Shown piece after piece: positions 45,068 to 55,839 of a stretch of DNA of 64,000 bases. Source of the stretch: Suillus spraguei (taxonomy: Eukaryota; Basidiomycota; Agaricomycetes; Boletales; Suillaceae); the NCBI GenBank assembly GCA_016800925.1, contig JABCPU010000146.1:62001-126000 (forward strand). Direction: 5' to 3'. Positions within the stretch are counted from its first letter, which is position 1. Each line of letters begins with the position of its first letter. Under the pieces are notes generated by a model, which searched no databases, had not been told where the DNA came from, and worked only from the letters and a program-made list of their open reading frames with translations. The position numbers were made by a program, and so were the translations under genes.

Positions 45068-45575
45068 ATGAAAGCCATCTCCTCTGCTCAAAGAGATAAT
45101 ATCCTCTCTCTGTCTTATGCTGGCCTCTCTGCTCGCCAAATTTCCTCTAGAACTGGAGTATGCAAGTCCACTGTGGCCAAGTTCATCAAAGAAAGCCACC
45201 CAGACAAGGAAAACTCTTGTGGAGGACGTCCATCCAAGCTTACCTCTACTAACAAAAGGGCTATTATCCAACATATCACTACAGGAAAGGCTGATAATGC
45301 TGTCCAAGCCACCCATTATATCAATTCCACCATCACTACCCCTGTCTCTTCACAAACTGTGAGGAATGTTCTCAAGGCAGCTCATCTCAAGGCAGTAACA
45401 AAGAAGAAAAAGCCTCTTCTCTCCATCAAACATAGGCAGAGAAGACTAGCCTTTGCCTTAGCTCATCAACACTGGACTGTAGAGGACTGGAAGCGTGTTA
45501 TATGGTCAGATGAGACCAAAATCAATAGGATTGGGTCAGATGGGAAGGTGTATGTATGGAAAAAGAAGGGAGATC
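45068..45575 (+). pseudogene. Tc1/mariner transposase, 5' fragment
   Basis: ATG at 45068. N-terminal helix-turn-helix: LSYAGLSARQISSRTGVCKSTVAKF, then GRPSKLT and a second HTH, SSQTVRNVLKAAHLKAV. The first catalytic Asp lies in VIWSDETKINRIGSDG with YVWKKKGD after it. The frame then runs into LTR sequence (copy B of family 2); the second Asp and the Glu/Asp are absent. Confidence 0.85.
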
Positions 45576-47651
45576 CATACATCCTAGTCCACCCATCCAA
45601 TCCAGCTCACATATCCGATCCACCCATCCACTCCAATCCATATCCATCCATATCTGATCCATATCCATATCCGACCCAGTCCATATCCGATCTGAGTCCA
45701 TATCCGATCTGAGTTCATATCCGAACCATTCCTGCGCACCTGTGCATTACCCCTTTTAGACTATACCTGTGTTTCTGGCTGTTGGGTATCTCTGTGCTTC
45801 CGGCTCTCGGTGATCTCTGCCTCCATCTTGATAAGTATTTCATACAAGCTTCATCTCCAAGTTCATAGCCTTATGTTCCGCTGTACTTACTAACATGTTT
45901 CCATATGCTTCAGACATAGCCTCGGACTATCTGTACTTACCTTCCGGCATGCTCTTTACAGTATATACACTTGTAGTACAACTCCAGCAGACCTCAGTCT
46001 GATCATTGCTTTCCTACTTCTGTATATTCCTCTGACTTCTATTATCTTGTTACCATGTCTATATAAATCCGTTTCCATTCTCGCACTTTGGCTCTGGCCC
46101 TTGTAAGCTTCCGACTCAGACCTATGGGATCATTCCCTAGGCCGGAGCCTTGATTCTATGTCCTATATCCTTTTCAGACTTTGTCCGTTTCCTGTCGCTC
46201 ATCCATTTCACCTCCAACTCTACCTTTGGTAGTCTTATCCTGTCTGTTTCTATTCTGGACCTTGTCTGGGGTAGTCTATACTCTCCTTCTATAATATCCG
46301 GACTTACTCCACTATAGTAGTTCAATACCTCCTCTAAGATCCATAGAGCTACGCTTGTCTGATCATCTGATCATCCGCCCCTCCGCTCTTCTGCTCTTCT
46401 GCTCTTCTGCTCTTCTGCTCTTCTGCTCTTCTGCTCTTCTGCTCCTCTGAGCTCCAGACATTTGGACCTCTGGTCCTCCAGATCTATCCTATCCTAACCT
46501 CCGACATCTATGGATCATATTTCCCTCTGGAGCTCTGCTCCTATCCTGCCCTGGACTTTGTCCAGGAGTCCATCCTTCATCCATTCTACTTGGAACTTGT
46601 TCCATTAGTCTTACCATTACTCCCTACTGTTAAGACCGTACTTAAAGGGTGAAAGATCCGAAGGGCTTTGGCCTCAGTTCATGCACTGTGCCCCTTTCCC
46701 GAGTAATGCCCCTTATTTTAGGGAGTAGGTATACGTCCGAAGATCTGGAAGGAGTTGTGTGACGAATCTGGAAGTCTGAAGGTATCAGATATGATACGTC
46801 CAAAGGTTATCTGGAGCGCAGGGATGGAATGAGGATAAAGGCTAGCTTCGGAACAAGTTCCTGACTAGAAACTAACAGAGGTAGACTATCTGAAGATAGA
46901 GTCGGAGATATAGACTAAAGGAATCAATCCCAAGTCTTGGAAGATGACTTAGAGTGGAAAGTGACTTAAGTCCAGAGGAAGCAGAATGAGCAGAATCTAA
47001 GATGATATTCGAACTAAGGTTCTACAGAGATCTACAAGTGGTTTATATACTGTAAGTATCTAGTACGGATAATCAACAAGTCCAGGACCGAGGGCTGTAC
47101 AATGTATAATGGAGGTCTATTAGTTAATGCACAGTGGATCAGTAAGCACAAATCGGAAATGAAACACAGGTAACAGATCAATGACACAGGATGGAAATAT
47201 ACACAGCCGGGATACCAGAAACAGGAGGAATGACGAAAGGAGATAGACGCAGATATCCACAAGGGAGTTAGAGTGCGAGAAGTGGGCACATTTGGATAGG
47301 CGATCTGGACAGGATCTGTGGACCAGATGGAAATAGAATCAATTGGATCTGGGATCAGAAGTATGGTATATGACACCTACCATCCGGAAATAGTTCCAGT
47401 GCATTCTCGCACTCATCCAGAAGTCCTTTGGAGCTCTATTGAGCTATCCTGCCCTAGAGAGTCCATCCAGACTCCGTCTGGACTTCACCATAACTCCCCC
47501 TTGGACTTCATCTGAAATTAAGGGCACATACTCAGGTAAGGGGCACAGCGTACGAGCTGAGGCCAAGCCCCTTTGACTTTCTGTCCCTCCAGTACAACAC
47601 CATGTAAAGCCAGGACTTCTTAGTAGCCCCCAGTTTTGCATGGTCATAACA
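45572..47651 (-). repeat. LTR family 2, copy B (inverted), interrupted
   Basis: Reverse complement of the LTR at 49218-50545: shared blocks include the GATATGGA-type minisatellite and the stretch ending TGGTCATAACA at 47651. Its far end, next to the mariner fragment, lacks about 25 terminal bases. A family 3 LTR sits inside it (46628-47375). An (CTCTTCTG)n microsatellite lies at about 46381-46443. Confidence 0.75.
46628..47375. repeat. Solo LTR of family 3, 748 bp, TSD CCTAC
   Basis: Bounded by TGTTAAGACC and GGTATATGACA, with CCTAC on both sides (46623-46627 and 47376-47380). Its ends resemble family 2, so the two are related lineages. It was inserted into copy B of family 2. Confidence 0.85.
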
Positions 47652-47781
47652 TTAGGCAGAGTCATGGGTCACACTGAGGTTCGAAGCTATGAAGCTAAGC
47701 GTGACATGGTCATGTGCAGATGGGCTTGAAGCTAGTGTCGAAACTATACAGTATGTGTACTCATGTAGAGAAGAAGGAGGA

Positions 47782-48750
47782 GTTAATGACAAAGTTATGA
47801 CACACCGCCATAACAGAGAGCAAGGACAGAAGCACACTCGTGTTTGACATGGTTGAACCTTCTCACTGACATTCATCTTTATTCCATATGGCAAGATTAT
47901 TCAAGACATTCTGAAGCACAATTATGTTAGTACACATCAACATCTATATATGCCTTTTGTTACAATCATACGTGCCCCTATTCATTTTCCCTTTGACTTC
48001 TTTACTTGTACATTACATAACCTGACTCTGACTCATATGCTCAACGCATCTGTACTATAGTTGCCTTCCTCCTTTGGATACGCACTTACATTCTCACGAC
48101 CCATTTGATCCGTGCGCGCATATTGACCTATTTAAGCACGTTGTATTATGCTTGTATACTTTACTTTAATCTTACTGGGTTTTACCTGGAATATCCTTCA
48201 CTTAGGTCTCCAACCTAAGTTGTCTTGAATCATCTCTAAGTCTAAGCACTCCTTAGCCTTAGTCTCTATTCTCGTAGAACCTCTTAGACTTGTCTTTGAG
48301 GCTGAACCCTTGATAGTACTCGGAACGCGTTCCTTGTACTTTCACCTTGTTCTCTTCTGGACATTGTAGAACTTCCCAGCAGACCGTCTGTGTCTTTTCA
48401 CTGTCGCTGGTGATGCCATCCCAGTTCGTAACACCTTTGGCAATTCATGAAAAAATTATGACATACCCCCATCACAGCGAGTAAGGAACGGGAGCACACT
48501 TGTGTCAATGTGGTTGAGTATCCTCACTTACACTGATCCATATTCCATATTGTGAGGTTATTCTGAAAAAATAGTCGCGTTAGGACATGTCAACATCTAT
48601 AGATGCCTCTGATGGTTCATGACAAAATTGTGATAAACCACTGCTATCGCAGCAAACAAGGAATGGGAGCACACTTGTATCAATGTGGTTGAGTATCCTC
48701 ATTTATACTGATCTATATCCCATATCATGAGGTTGATCAGAATGATATAT
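47782..48750. repeat. Tandem repeat of a ~180-bp unit, three copies, split by a solo LTR
   Basis: Diverged units at about 47782-47957, 48434-48613 and 48614-48750. Each has TCATGACAAA-like starts, GGAGCACACTTGT, ATGTGGTTGAGTATCCTCA and ATATTCCATAT. The first two are separated by the solo LTR at 47958-48433. Confidence 0.75.
47958..48433 (+). repeat. Solo LTR of Ty3 family 1, 476 bp, TSD CCTTT
   Basis: Opposite in orientation to the LTR at 32477-32951. Perfect 5-bp duplications CCTTT flank it (47953-47957 and 48434-48438). Confidence 0.9.
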
Positions 48751-49217
48751 CCAAATCATGCAATCTTTTTTGTTAACACTCCTACTGATTGAGCAATATT
48801 TTGATGTGCTAACACTATCGCAATTACTTCACCTACTGAGTGTACCCATGGAGTAAAAAATTACTGATTGATTTTGGAATGAAGAATGTTGGACCTCAGC
48901 AAATTTATTGTAGTCCATGCTCGAGAGCATGTGTAAGCATGATGCTTACCACGCACAGACCATGACTCATCAATGACGCACCGTATGACACAACAGGTCT
49001 AGCTTCCTTCTGATTGGACAGCACATAGTATACAGTTCCATATATATATCTGCAGTGTCCTCATCTAGCTGTATCTTTTACCGCTCTGTCAATCATACAC
49101 TCTTCCATGTTATTGTTTGTCTGTTAGTGTTGCCATCACCCTCCTGATGGCCTTCCACTTTTTTTAATGTTCAGCTGAGCATTTAAAAACTATACCCATT
49201 ACGTCTATCTGTTCCTG

Positions 49218-50545
49218 TGTTACGACCATGCAAAACCAGAGATTAGTAAGAAGTCCTGGTCTTACATGGGGTTGTACTGGAGGGTTGTAAGTCAAAGGGG
49301 CTTGGCCTCAGCTCGTATGCTGTGCCCCTTACCCGAGTATGTGCCCTTAATTTCGGATGAAGTCCAAGGGAGAGTTCTGGTGAAGTCCGGATGGAGGGTC
49401 TGGACAAACTCTAAGGCAGGATAGCTCGACAGAGCTCTGATGGACTTCTGGATGAGCACGGGAATGCGCCGGACTATTTCTGGAAGGTAGGGAGTAATGG
49501 TAACACTACTGGAACAAGCTTTAAGTAGAACAGATGAAGGATGGACCACTGGACAAAGTCCAGGGCAGGATAGGAGCAGAGCTCCGGAGGGAAAGATGAT
49601 CCATAGATGTCAGAGGATAGGATAGGATGGATCCAGAGGACTAGGGGTCCGAAGGTCCGGAGCTCAGAGGAGCGGAGGAGCAGATGATCAGATGAGCATA
49701 GCTCTGTGGATCTTAGAGGAAGTGTTGGCTACTAGAGAGGAGTAGGTCCGGATATGGTGTAGGGATAGTATAGACTACTCCGGACAAGGTCCGGAATAGA
49801 AACAGACAGTATAAGACTACCAAAGGTAGAGTCGGAGGTGAAACAGATGATAGACGGAGATGGAAGAAGTCCGAAAAGATTATAGGACATAGGATCAAAG
49901 CTCCGGCCTAGGGAATAATCCCATAGGCCTGAGTCGGAAGCTTACGAGGGCCGGAGCCCAAGTGCAAGAACGGAAACAGAGTTATATAGACATGATAACA
50001 GGATACAGAGTAATCAAAGGAATAACCAGAAGTAGGAACAATGAATCAGACTAAGGTCTGCAGGAGTTGTACTACAAGTTTATATACTGTAGGTAGCATG
50101 CCGGAAGGCAAGCAAGGATAGTCCGAGGCTATGTTTGAGGCATTGCAGAACACAAGGCTATGAACTCGGAAATAAGACTTGTACGAAATATCTTATCAAG
50201 ACGGAAGTCAAGATAACCGAAAGCCAGAGGTGCAGAGATAACCGAAAGCCAGACACAGGTATTAACCTAAAAGGAGTAACGCGCAGGTGCGCGGGAATAG
50301 TTTCGGATATGAGCATGGATTGGATATGGACACGGATCGGATATGGACATGGATCGGATATGAACACGGATTGGATATGGACATGGATTGGATATGGACA
50401 CAGATTGGATATGGACATGGATCGGATGAGTGGATCAGATCGGATGGATGGACTGAGTCGGATATGGATATGGGTTAGATATGGATGGATGTTGATTGGG
50501 TGTCCAGATGTCCATGGATCAGACCTGAATGTACGGTATATGACA
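49218..50545. repeat. Solo LTR of family 2, copy A, 1,328 bp, TSD TCCTG
   Basis: Starts TGTTACGACC, ends GTATATGACA. TCCTG occurs directly before (49213-49217) and after (50546-50550). It lies inside the leader of the Ty3 element at 48932-58577 and therefore inserted later. It contains an 18-bp GGATATGGACATGGATTG-type minisatellite at about 50300-50470. Confidence 0.9.
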
Positions 50546-50650
50546 TCCTGTTACTGTCCTGATGCCGCTACCATTTGGGTACTGACTAAGGTCAGCCCAT
50601 CTTGAACCAACAAGCTGCATCCTCATCACCATTCTCACCCCATCCCTCTG

Positions 50651-51502
50651 ATGACAATCATTACTTGGAGTCATAACAAGACCCTCACAGTGCTTGGTGT
50701 TAGTAACACTATGCCAACCACACATTGTACATCACCCACACCTATGCACACCTCCACCATCTCTGATTTCACAGACTCTGACAACATACCTCATGCAAAA
50801 ATGACTGCAACCACGAAGGCCCTGGCTTGTGTAGAACAAGTAGCAGCGAGCAAGCCACCTTTTCTGACTGCGGGACCTATCATGCCAGAGGTCCTTTGTG
50901 CCTGGGAGATGGGTTGCACACAATTCTTCTTACATAAGGAGGTTAAGGATGATGAATGTGCCCGCATAGTGATGTACAAGAAACCTGAAGGATGTAAGAA
51001 GACAGGGACACGCAACACGTCGAGATCCTACAACACGTCGAGATCCTACAACACGTCAGCCAACAGGTCCAAGACCTTCATATGCCTACCCCTACTCACT
51101 GATGAAGAATGTCAACTGTTATGGGATAATGAGGGATGCTATAAGTGTTGCAAACCATTCACTGGACATACATCAGCAACTTGTCCCAAGGGTTTCCCTG
51201 ATGGAGCGACATACAAAACCCTGACAGCTGCAGCCATTGCAGCCAAGAAAAACAAAAGGAAAGGAGGAGTTGTCACTAGTGTCAACATTGAAGAAATGAA
51301 TGAGGAAAAGGACACCATTGCTGTGGTTATGCCATCAGCAGTACTTGGAAATGGTACTGATTCTGGCAAAGAGTGCATGGCTCCGCTACAAACATCTCAT
51401 CTTCGCTGGACATGCCTTCTTGACAGGCCAGTGGTTACTTCTCCTGTTCCTGTCTCTGCACTTATTGACCATGGCTCTTCTCTAGTTCTGATTGGTCAAT
51501 AA
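50651..51502 (+). pseudogene. Ty3 gag with zinc knuckle and start of protease
   Basis: 283 codons. Contains a knuckle-like motif CYKCCKPFTGHTSATC (about 51140-51190), a basic patch (KKNKRKGG), and at the end ALIDHGSSLVLIG, the retroviral-type protease DTGS motif altered to DHGS. A TAA follows directly and the sequence then switches to an inverted RT fragment, so gag is cut from its pol. An 18-bp piece coding for TSRSYN is tandemly doubled near 51018-51053. Confidence 0.75.
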
Positions 51503-52363
51503 ACTCGGTTTATGTTGATGCAAACTACCAAAACCATTACCAATCACGCTTGCATTATCCAAGACTGAAGACTCATCTAAAACGTGCGCAATCTTGGATC
51601 TGTCTGCCTCAATCCCGCGATGCGAAATGTGATGGCCAAGGAAGTCAATCTCATTGTTAAATAACAATGTCTTCTTAAGTGAACAGTACAGTTGCGCCTC
51701 TTCAAGAGCAAGTAAGACCTTTCATATGTTGACCTTATGTTCTTCGAGTGTCTGTGACCAGATAATGATGTTGTCCAAGTAAACATGGCAAATCTTTCCA
51801 ATTAAGTGCCGGAGGGCCATCATCATCCTCCGTTGATGCACCGCAGGAGCATTTCATACTGTCATGAATTCCAAATACAAACCATTATTCTTTCATCAAT
51901 TTCCTTAAAGCATCTAAACCCAGTGCTAAGACAAACCCTAACCCTATCGAAAACCCTATAAACACTTCTATAACTGAACTCCCTGATGAAGAGATCTTCT
52001 ATGATGCCATCGGATAAGATAAGATAAGATAGTGTCACATGATCTTAAGAACCTTCTAGAATATGATGTCATAACAATATCACAAATATCACATTGTATG
52101 ATTCTCACTTCTATTTTATGATTGGCTAGTAGTTTCAGACTCAGTTTATATCTCAGTTTCAAATATGTGTATATATGTAGTTAGCTAGTTTTGCTGTAGT
52201 AGTTCTTTAGTTCAAACCTCTTGTATCTACCAAGTGTGACATGTACCCCCATAGGCATGACCGTCCACTTGAATTTGCCAAAGGGGGTGTGAACCGCGAG
52301 GTATTTCATGTCATCTGGGTATACACATGTCTGAAAGAATGTGTTAGTCATATCTATCTTCCC
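51503..52363 (-). pseudogene. Inverted fragment of Ty3 reverse transcriptase
   Basis: The minus strand reads [22 protein letters not shown] and [15 protein letters not shown] (52181-52363), then, after AT-rich filler, [13 protein letters not shown] and FLGHHISHRGIEADRSKI (51510-51830). The second part is the reverse complement of 55900-56175 in the same family. It has stops and gaps. Confidence 0.8.
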
Positions 52364-52775
52364 AATGTAAAGATACAACCTAACCTGGGCTGTAGATAAA
52401 CTACCTCCTAAGTTAGTATGTGAGTCTTGCGCTCTGTCTAGTGTGCTTCACTTGTGAGAACAAGAGCGTTCAACCCTAAAGGGGGATGCCTATTAGTATG
52501 GTCAAGTTCGAGTCAAACTTATGTGCGAATGAAGTGTCATGGTCAGCAGTAAGTTGCCGCGGTCAGCGATGATGCCGCCGGAACTAGCGTCGTGTGTAGC
52601 AGTGCTACCATGGTCGAGATATAGTCAGCAACAGTTGCGTCAAGCAATGATATCAGCGGCAGCAGTAAGGTTGCGAGCGATGCAAGGAAACAGTAAAGAA
52701 AGTCGCGGTACTTTCAGCGGTAAAGTAGCGGTGCGTGAGAAGTTCAGTAAAAATAATAGTCAAAAGTCCAGCAGT
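52364..52775. repeat. ~410-bp direct repeat, left copy (LTR-like)
   Basis: Begins TGTAAAGATACAACCTA. It matches 54829-55251 throughout, including CTAAAGGGGGATGCCTATTAG and CTTTCAGCGGTAAAGTAG. It stops exactly where the open frame of the next entry starts. The right copy runs on to about 55785 and ends GTTCGTTACA, so the repeat is probably an LTR of about 950 bp of which the left copy is partial. Confidence 0.75.
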
Positions 52776-53694
52776 ATGCCAGTGGCAAGGCTGCCAGTCC
52801 AGCCAGTGGTCTTCAAGAGGACTCCCACGCTGACTCCACCTCACCAGTCTGGTTGCCTGGCTGTGGCGCCTGTGTTCAGCAGCAGCTGATCTGCTACCAA
52901 GGCTACAACAGCAGCCATGAGCAGCTGGGGGTGTGCATGTGCTACCACTGCACTAAACACAAGTGCAGCGGCAAAGGATCTGCCACCCCAACAAAGAGCA
53001 GGAGACCTGCAGCCAGGTCTAAGTCACGCCGCAGGGCATCCACAGTGCATGTCACCATTCCAACTGATGGTAAGTTTTTTTTCTATAGCTGCATCTTAAA
53101 CTGACTTTTACAGATGAAGCTGCATCCTCTGATGATGTTGCCGCTGCCACCACCACCACCCCTGTCGCCACTTCCACTACCACCGCCCCTGCCGCTACCT
53201 CTACCACCACTGCCCCTGCCGCCGCCACCACCACCACTGCCCCTGCCATCACTGCTGTCCCTGCACCAGACAGCCAGACAGTTCTGGCACTCAAGGAGGA
53301 ACTAGTGGGGCTGCAAACAATGGTGGCCTCTCTGGTGGAGAGGGTCAGTACTGGCAAGCTGCTGCTCCAGGAAGCCAACCGATGCCTTGCTGAGCAGGAG
53401 GCCAATGCCAAGCTGCTCGCTGACCAGGTGGCCACACTGCAGCAGGAGTTGAATCCCGCTGCTGAGTCCCTGGCAGCAGAGATTCTTCCTGTTGTCATCA
53501 GTACAGATGCCACAGGGCCACTGGCTGCCACCACCACCCTGCCAGAGGATGTGTCGCCGCAAGATACTGATGGTGTTGTGGCAATGGAGGCTAAAGACCA
53601 GCCGGCATCAGCACAAGGTGATGCACCACCAGAGGATACTGGTGCTGATGTTGAACAGGAGTCAGCATCAATTGCATCTACCTCACATGAATGA
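52776..53694 (+). CDS. Cys-rich / Ala-Thr-rich / coiled-coil protein inside a repeat-bounded insertion
   Basis: Not a named family. Exon 1 (open frame to 53069) and exon 2 (53114-53694) join in frame through a 44-nt GT-AG intron with a typical pyrimidine tract. Layout of the product, about 290 residues: a cysteine segment WLPGCGACVQQQLICYQG, then GVCMCYHCTKHKCSG; a basic stretch (KSRRPAARSKSRRRAS); a long low-complexity Ala/Thr/Pro run; a coiled coil with heptads (about 53280-53450: VLALKEELVGLQ, NAKLLADQVATLQQEL); and an acidic tail. The N-terminal start is unclear, since no good ATG is in frame downstream of the repeat. Similar Cys-rich, coiled-coil proteins are common as unnamed multi-copy genes in Agaricomycetes, possibly gag-like. 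Confidence 0.55.
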
Positions 53695-53809
53695 TTGTTG
53701 GTAGCTTTATGGACTTCATATTACTGTACTTGTAGATATTGGTCATTTTGTACTTGTAGAAATATAGTCACCTTGGTAGTACAATGATTTCCAAAGAATG
53801 AACTTTAAT

Positions 53810-54350
53810 TGCTGGAACTGCTATATGGATATGTTATAAATTCATGTAGCAAACAACACATCAATTGCCGCACCAGATGTTGCAGGCAGTTTATGACCCG
53901 GTGAGGTTGAATACCATTCTGCGGCAGTGATGTTCAATGGATATGCCACTATTGCACCCGTGCATGCGGTGTTCACTGTCATATTAGGACCCGGTGAGGC
54001 TGTATACCATTCTGCAGTGATGTGAAGATATGCCACCATTTTGGCAGAGCAAGTGATTGTCACATCCTGCAGTGGCATTCAGAACACTGCATACTGCTGC
54101 ATGTTCTGCTGCCTGTTATAAATTCATGGTAGCAAAGAACACATCAATTTCAATTGCTGGAACTGCTACATGGATATGTTATAGATTCATGTAGCAAACA
54201 ATACATCAATTGCCGCACTAAGTGTTACAGTATTACAGCAAAGTTAGGACCTGGTGAGGCTGTATACCTTTCTGCAGTGGTGATGTTCAATGGATATGCT
54301 GCCATTTCTGTGGTGCATGTGATTATCACATCCTGCGCCAGTGTTCACCA
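53810..54350. repeat. Diverged tandem repeats downstream of the coiled-coil gene
   Basis: Three or more copies of a block with GGACC(C/T)GGTGAGGCTGTATACC, TCTGCAGTG and GATGTTCAATGGATATGC, alternating with ATTCATGTAGCAAACAA(C/T)ACATCAATTGCCGCAC. Frames in this stretch do not look coding. Confidence 0.7.
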
Positions 54351-54828
54351 CCATTATGCTTCCAAATGTACATGGTGATGTTATTCTACAGCAATGTTTA
54401 TTGCTATCCTCCATTGGCATTCACAAAACAATGCATGCACAAATTTCATGTTTCCAGGGAACATGGTGTGTGGCCCATCGGCAGTGAAATTGATTCAAGG
54501 TATGCAGCAAATCTGCGCCGGGCTGACCGGCACTACATTTGCCAAAGGATATGCTATATTAATGTGACCATTGGTGGTACATTCTCCCCATAAAATACCA
54601 TACAGGAATCATCCCAGGATACACTGGCCAATGCCAATGTACCACAACTGGTAAGCATTCCCGATAACTTTTGCCAACCCTATCTTCTGGGGATACAGCT
54701 TCCGATGCTGATAAAAAGTTGCCGGTGCTCATCCCTGATGTCCACCTGTCCAGCCCATGTCCTTGTAGATACCTGCTGGGGAGACAATGTCCTGTCCCCG
54801 ACCCTTTCTCCAGCATCTATTTTCCATT

Positions 54829-55785
54829 GTAAAGATTCAACCTAGCCTGGGCTGTAGATAAAACACTGCCTAAACTAGTATGTGAGTCTTGCACTCCGTC
54901 TAGTCTGCTTCACTTGTAAGAACAAGAGCGTTCGACCCTAAAGGGGGATGCCTATTAGTATGGTCAAGTTCAAGTCTAACTTATGTGTGAAACAAGTGTC
55001 ATGGTCAGCGGTAAGTTGCTGCGGTCAGCGATGATACCACTGGAACTAGCGTCGTGTGTAGCGGTGCTACCGTGGTCAAGATAAGGTCAGTAACAGTTGT
55101 GTCAAGCGAGCGATGTCGAGCGGTGATCTCAGCGGTAGCGGTAAGGTTGCGAGCGGTGCAAAGAATCAGTAAAGAAGTCCGCGGTACTTTCAGCGGTAAA
55201 GTAGTGGTGCGTGAGAAGTTCAGTCAAAGTAACAGTTAAAAGTCCAGCGGTAACGGAGAATGAGTGTGATAGATTAATGAGCAATAAGGGAACTTTAAAG
55301 ACTATGTCCACTACTGGGTAGATCCAGAGCTAGACAATAATCCTGACCTATAGTACGTGCAATGGTGTAAAATCAGGTGCTCTATCGTGTGGGGTACGCG
55401 GTGCTTATATCCTAATTCGTATGTACTCGGAATACTCTAGGCGAGATCAGTAGCGCTGGAGTGTAGTAACTGCCATAAGTAAACATAGCACGAGGTGCTG
55501 CGGCACGAGGCAACATGTAATAACACTTGCCGTGGAATCAGTGATAACAAACAGGAAACAAACTACACACCAAATGGAGCTATGCGGACGCGGCAAGGAC
55601 ATGGAAGGACATCGGTTCGTGGAACGTGGTGCGGCAGTCGGTATGGTGTGCGGTAAGTGTGGGATGCTGCCGGTTACTGCTAAAGGGGTAAGAAGGCCAT
55701 GGACTAGTGGTAACTCCTGTAGATGTGAGACGAGTGTCAAAATATGGGGTTTTAAGCCCAGCGCCAATATGTTCGTTACACCGAT
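54829..55785. repeat. LTR-like direct repeat, right copy
   Basis: The first 423 bp equal the repeat at 52364-52775. The whole is bounded by TGTAAAGATT and GTTCGTTACA, fitting TG...CA LTR ends. I see no matching target duplication. Related sequence with AGCGGTACT-type blocks appears at the right window edge (63750-64000). Confidence 0.6.
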
Positions 55786-55839
55786 GCCCACATGACCATT
55801 ACACCAAAAGGTGAAATACTGAAAGCTTAGCTTTCAGCA

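Noticed and set aside
47782..48750. CRISPR-like spaced repeats
   Set aside because: Units are long, diverged and tandem without short constant repeats, and the genome is fungal.
50287..50605. Frame rich in Asp, Trp and Met (GYGHGLDMD-type repeats)
   Set aside because: Translation of the 18-bp minisatellite inside a solo LTR.
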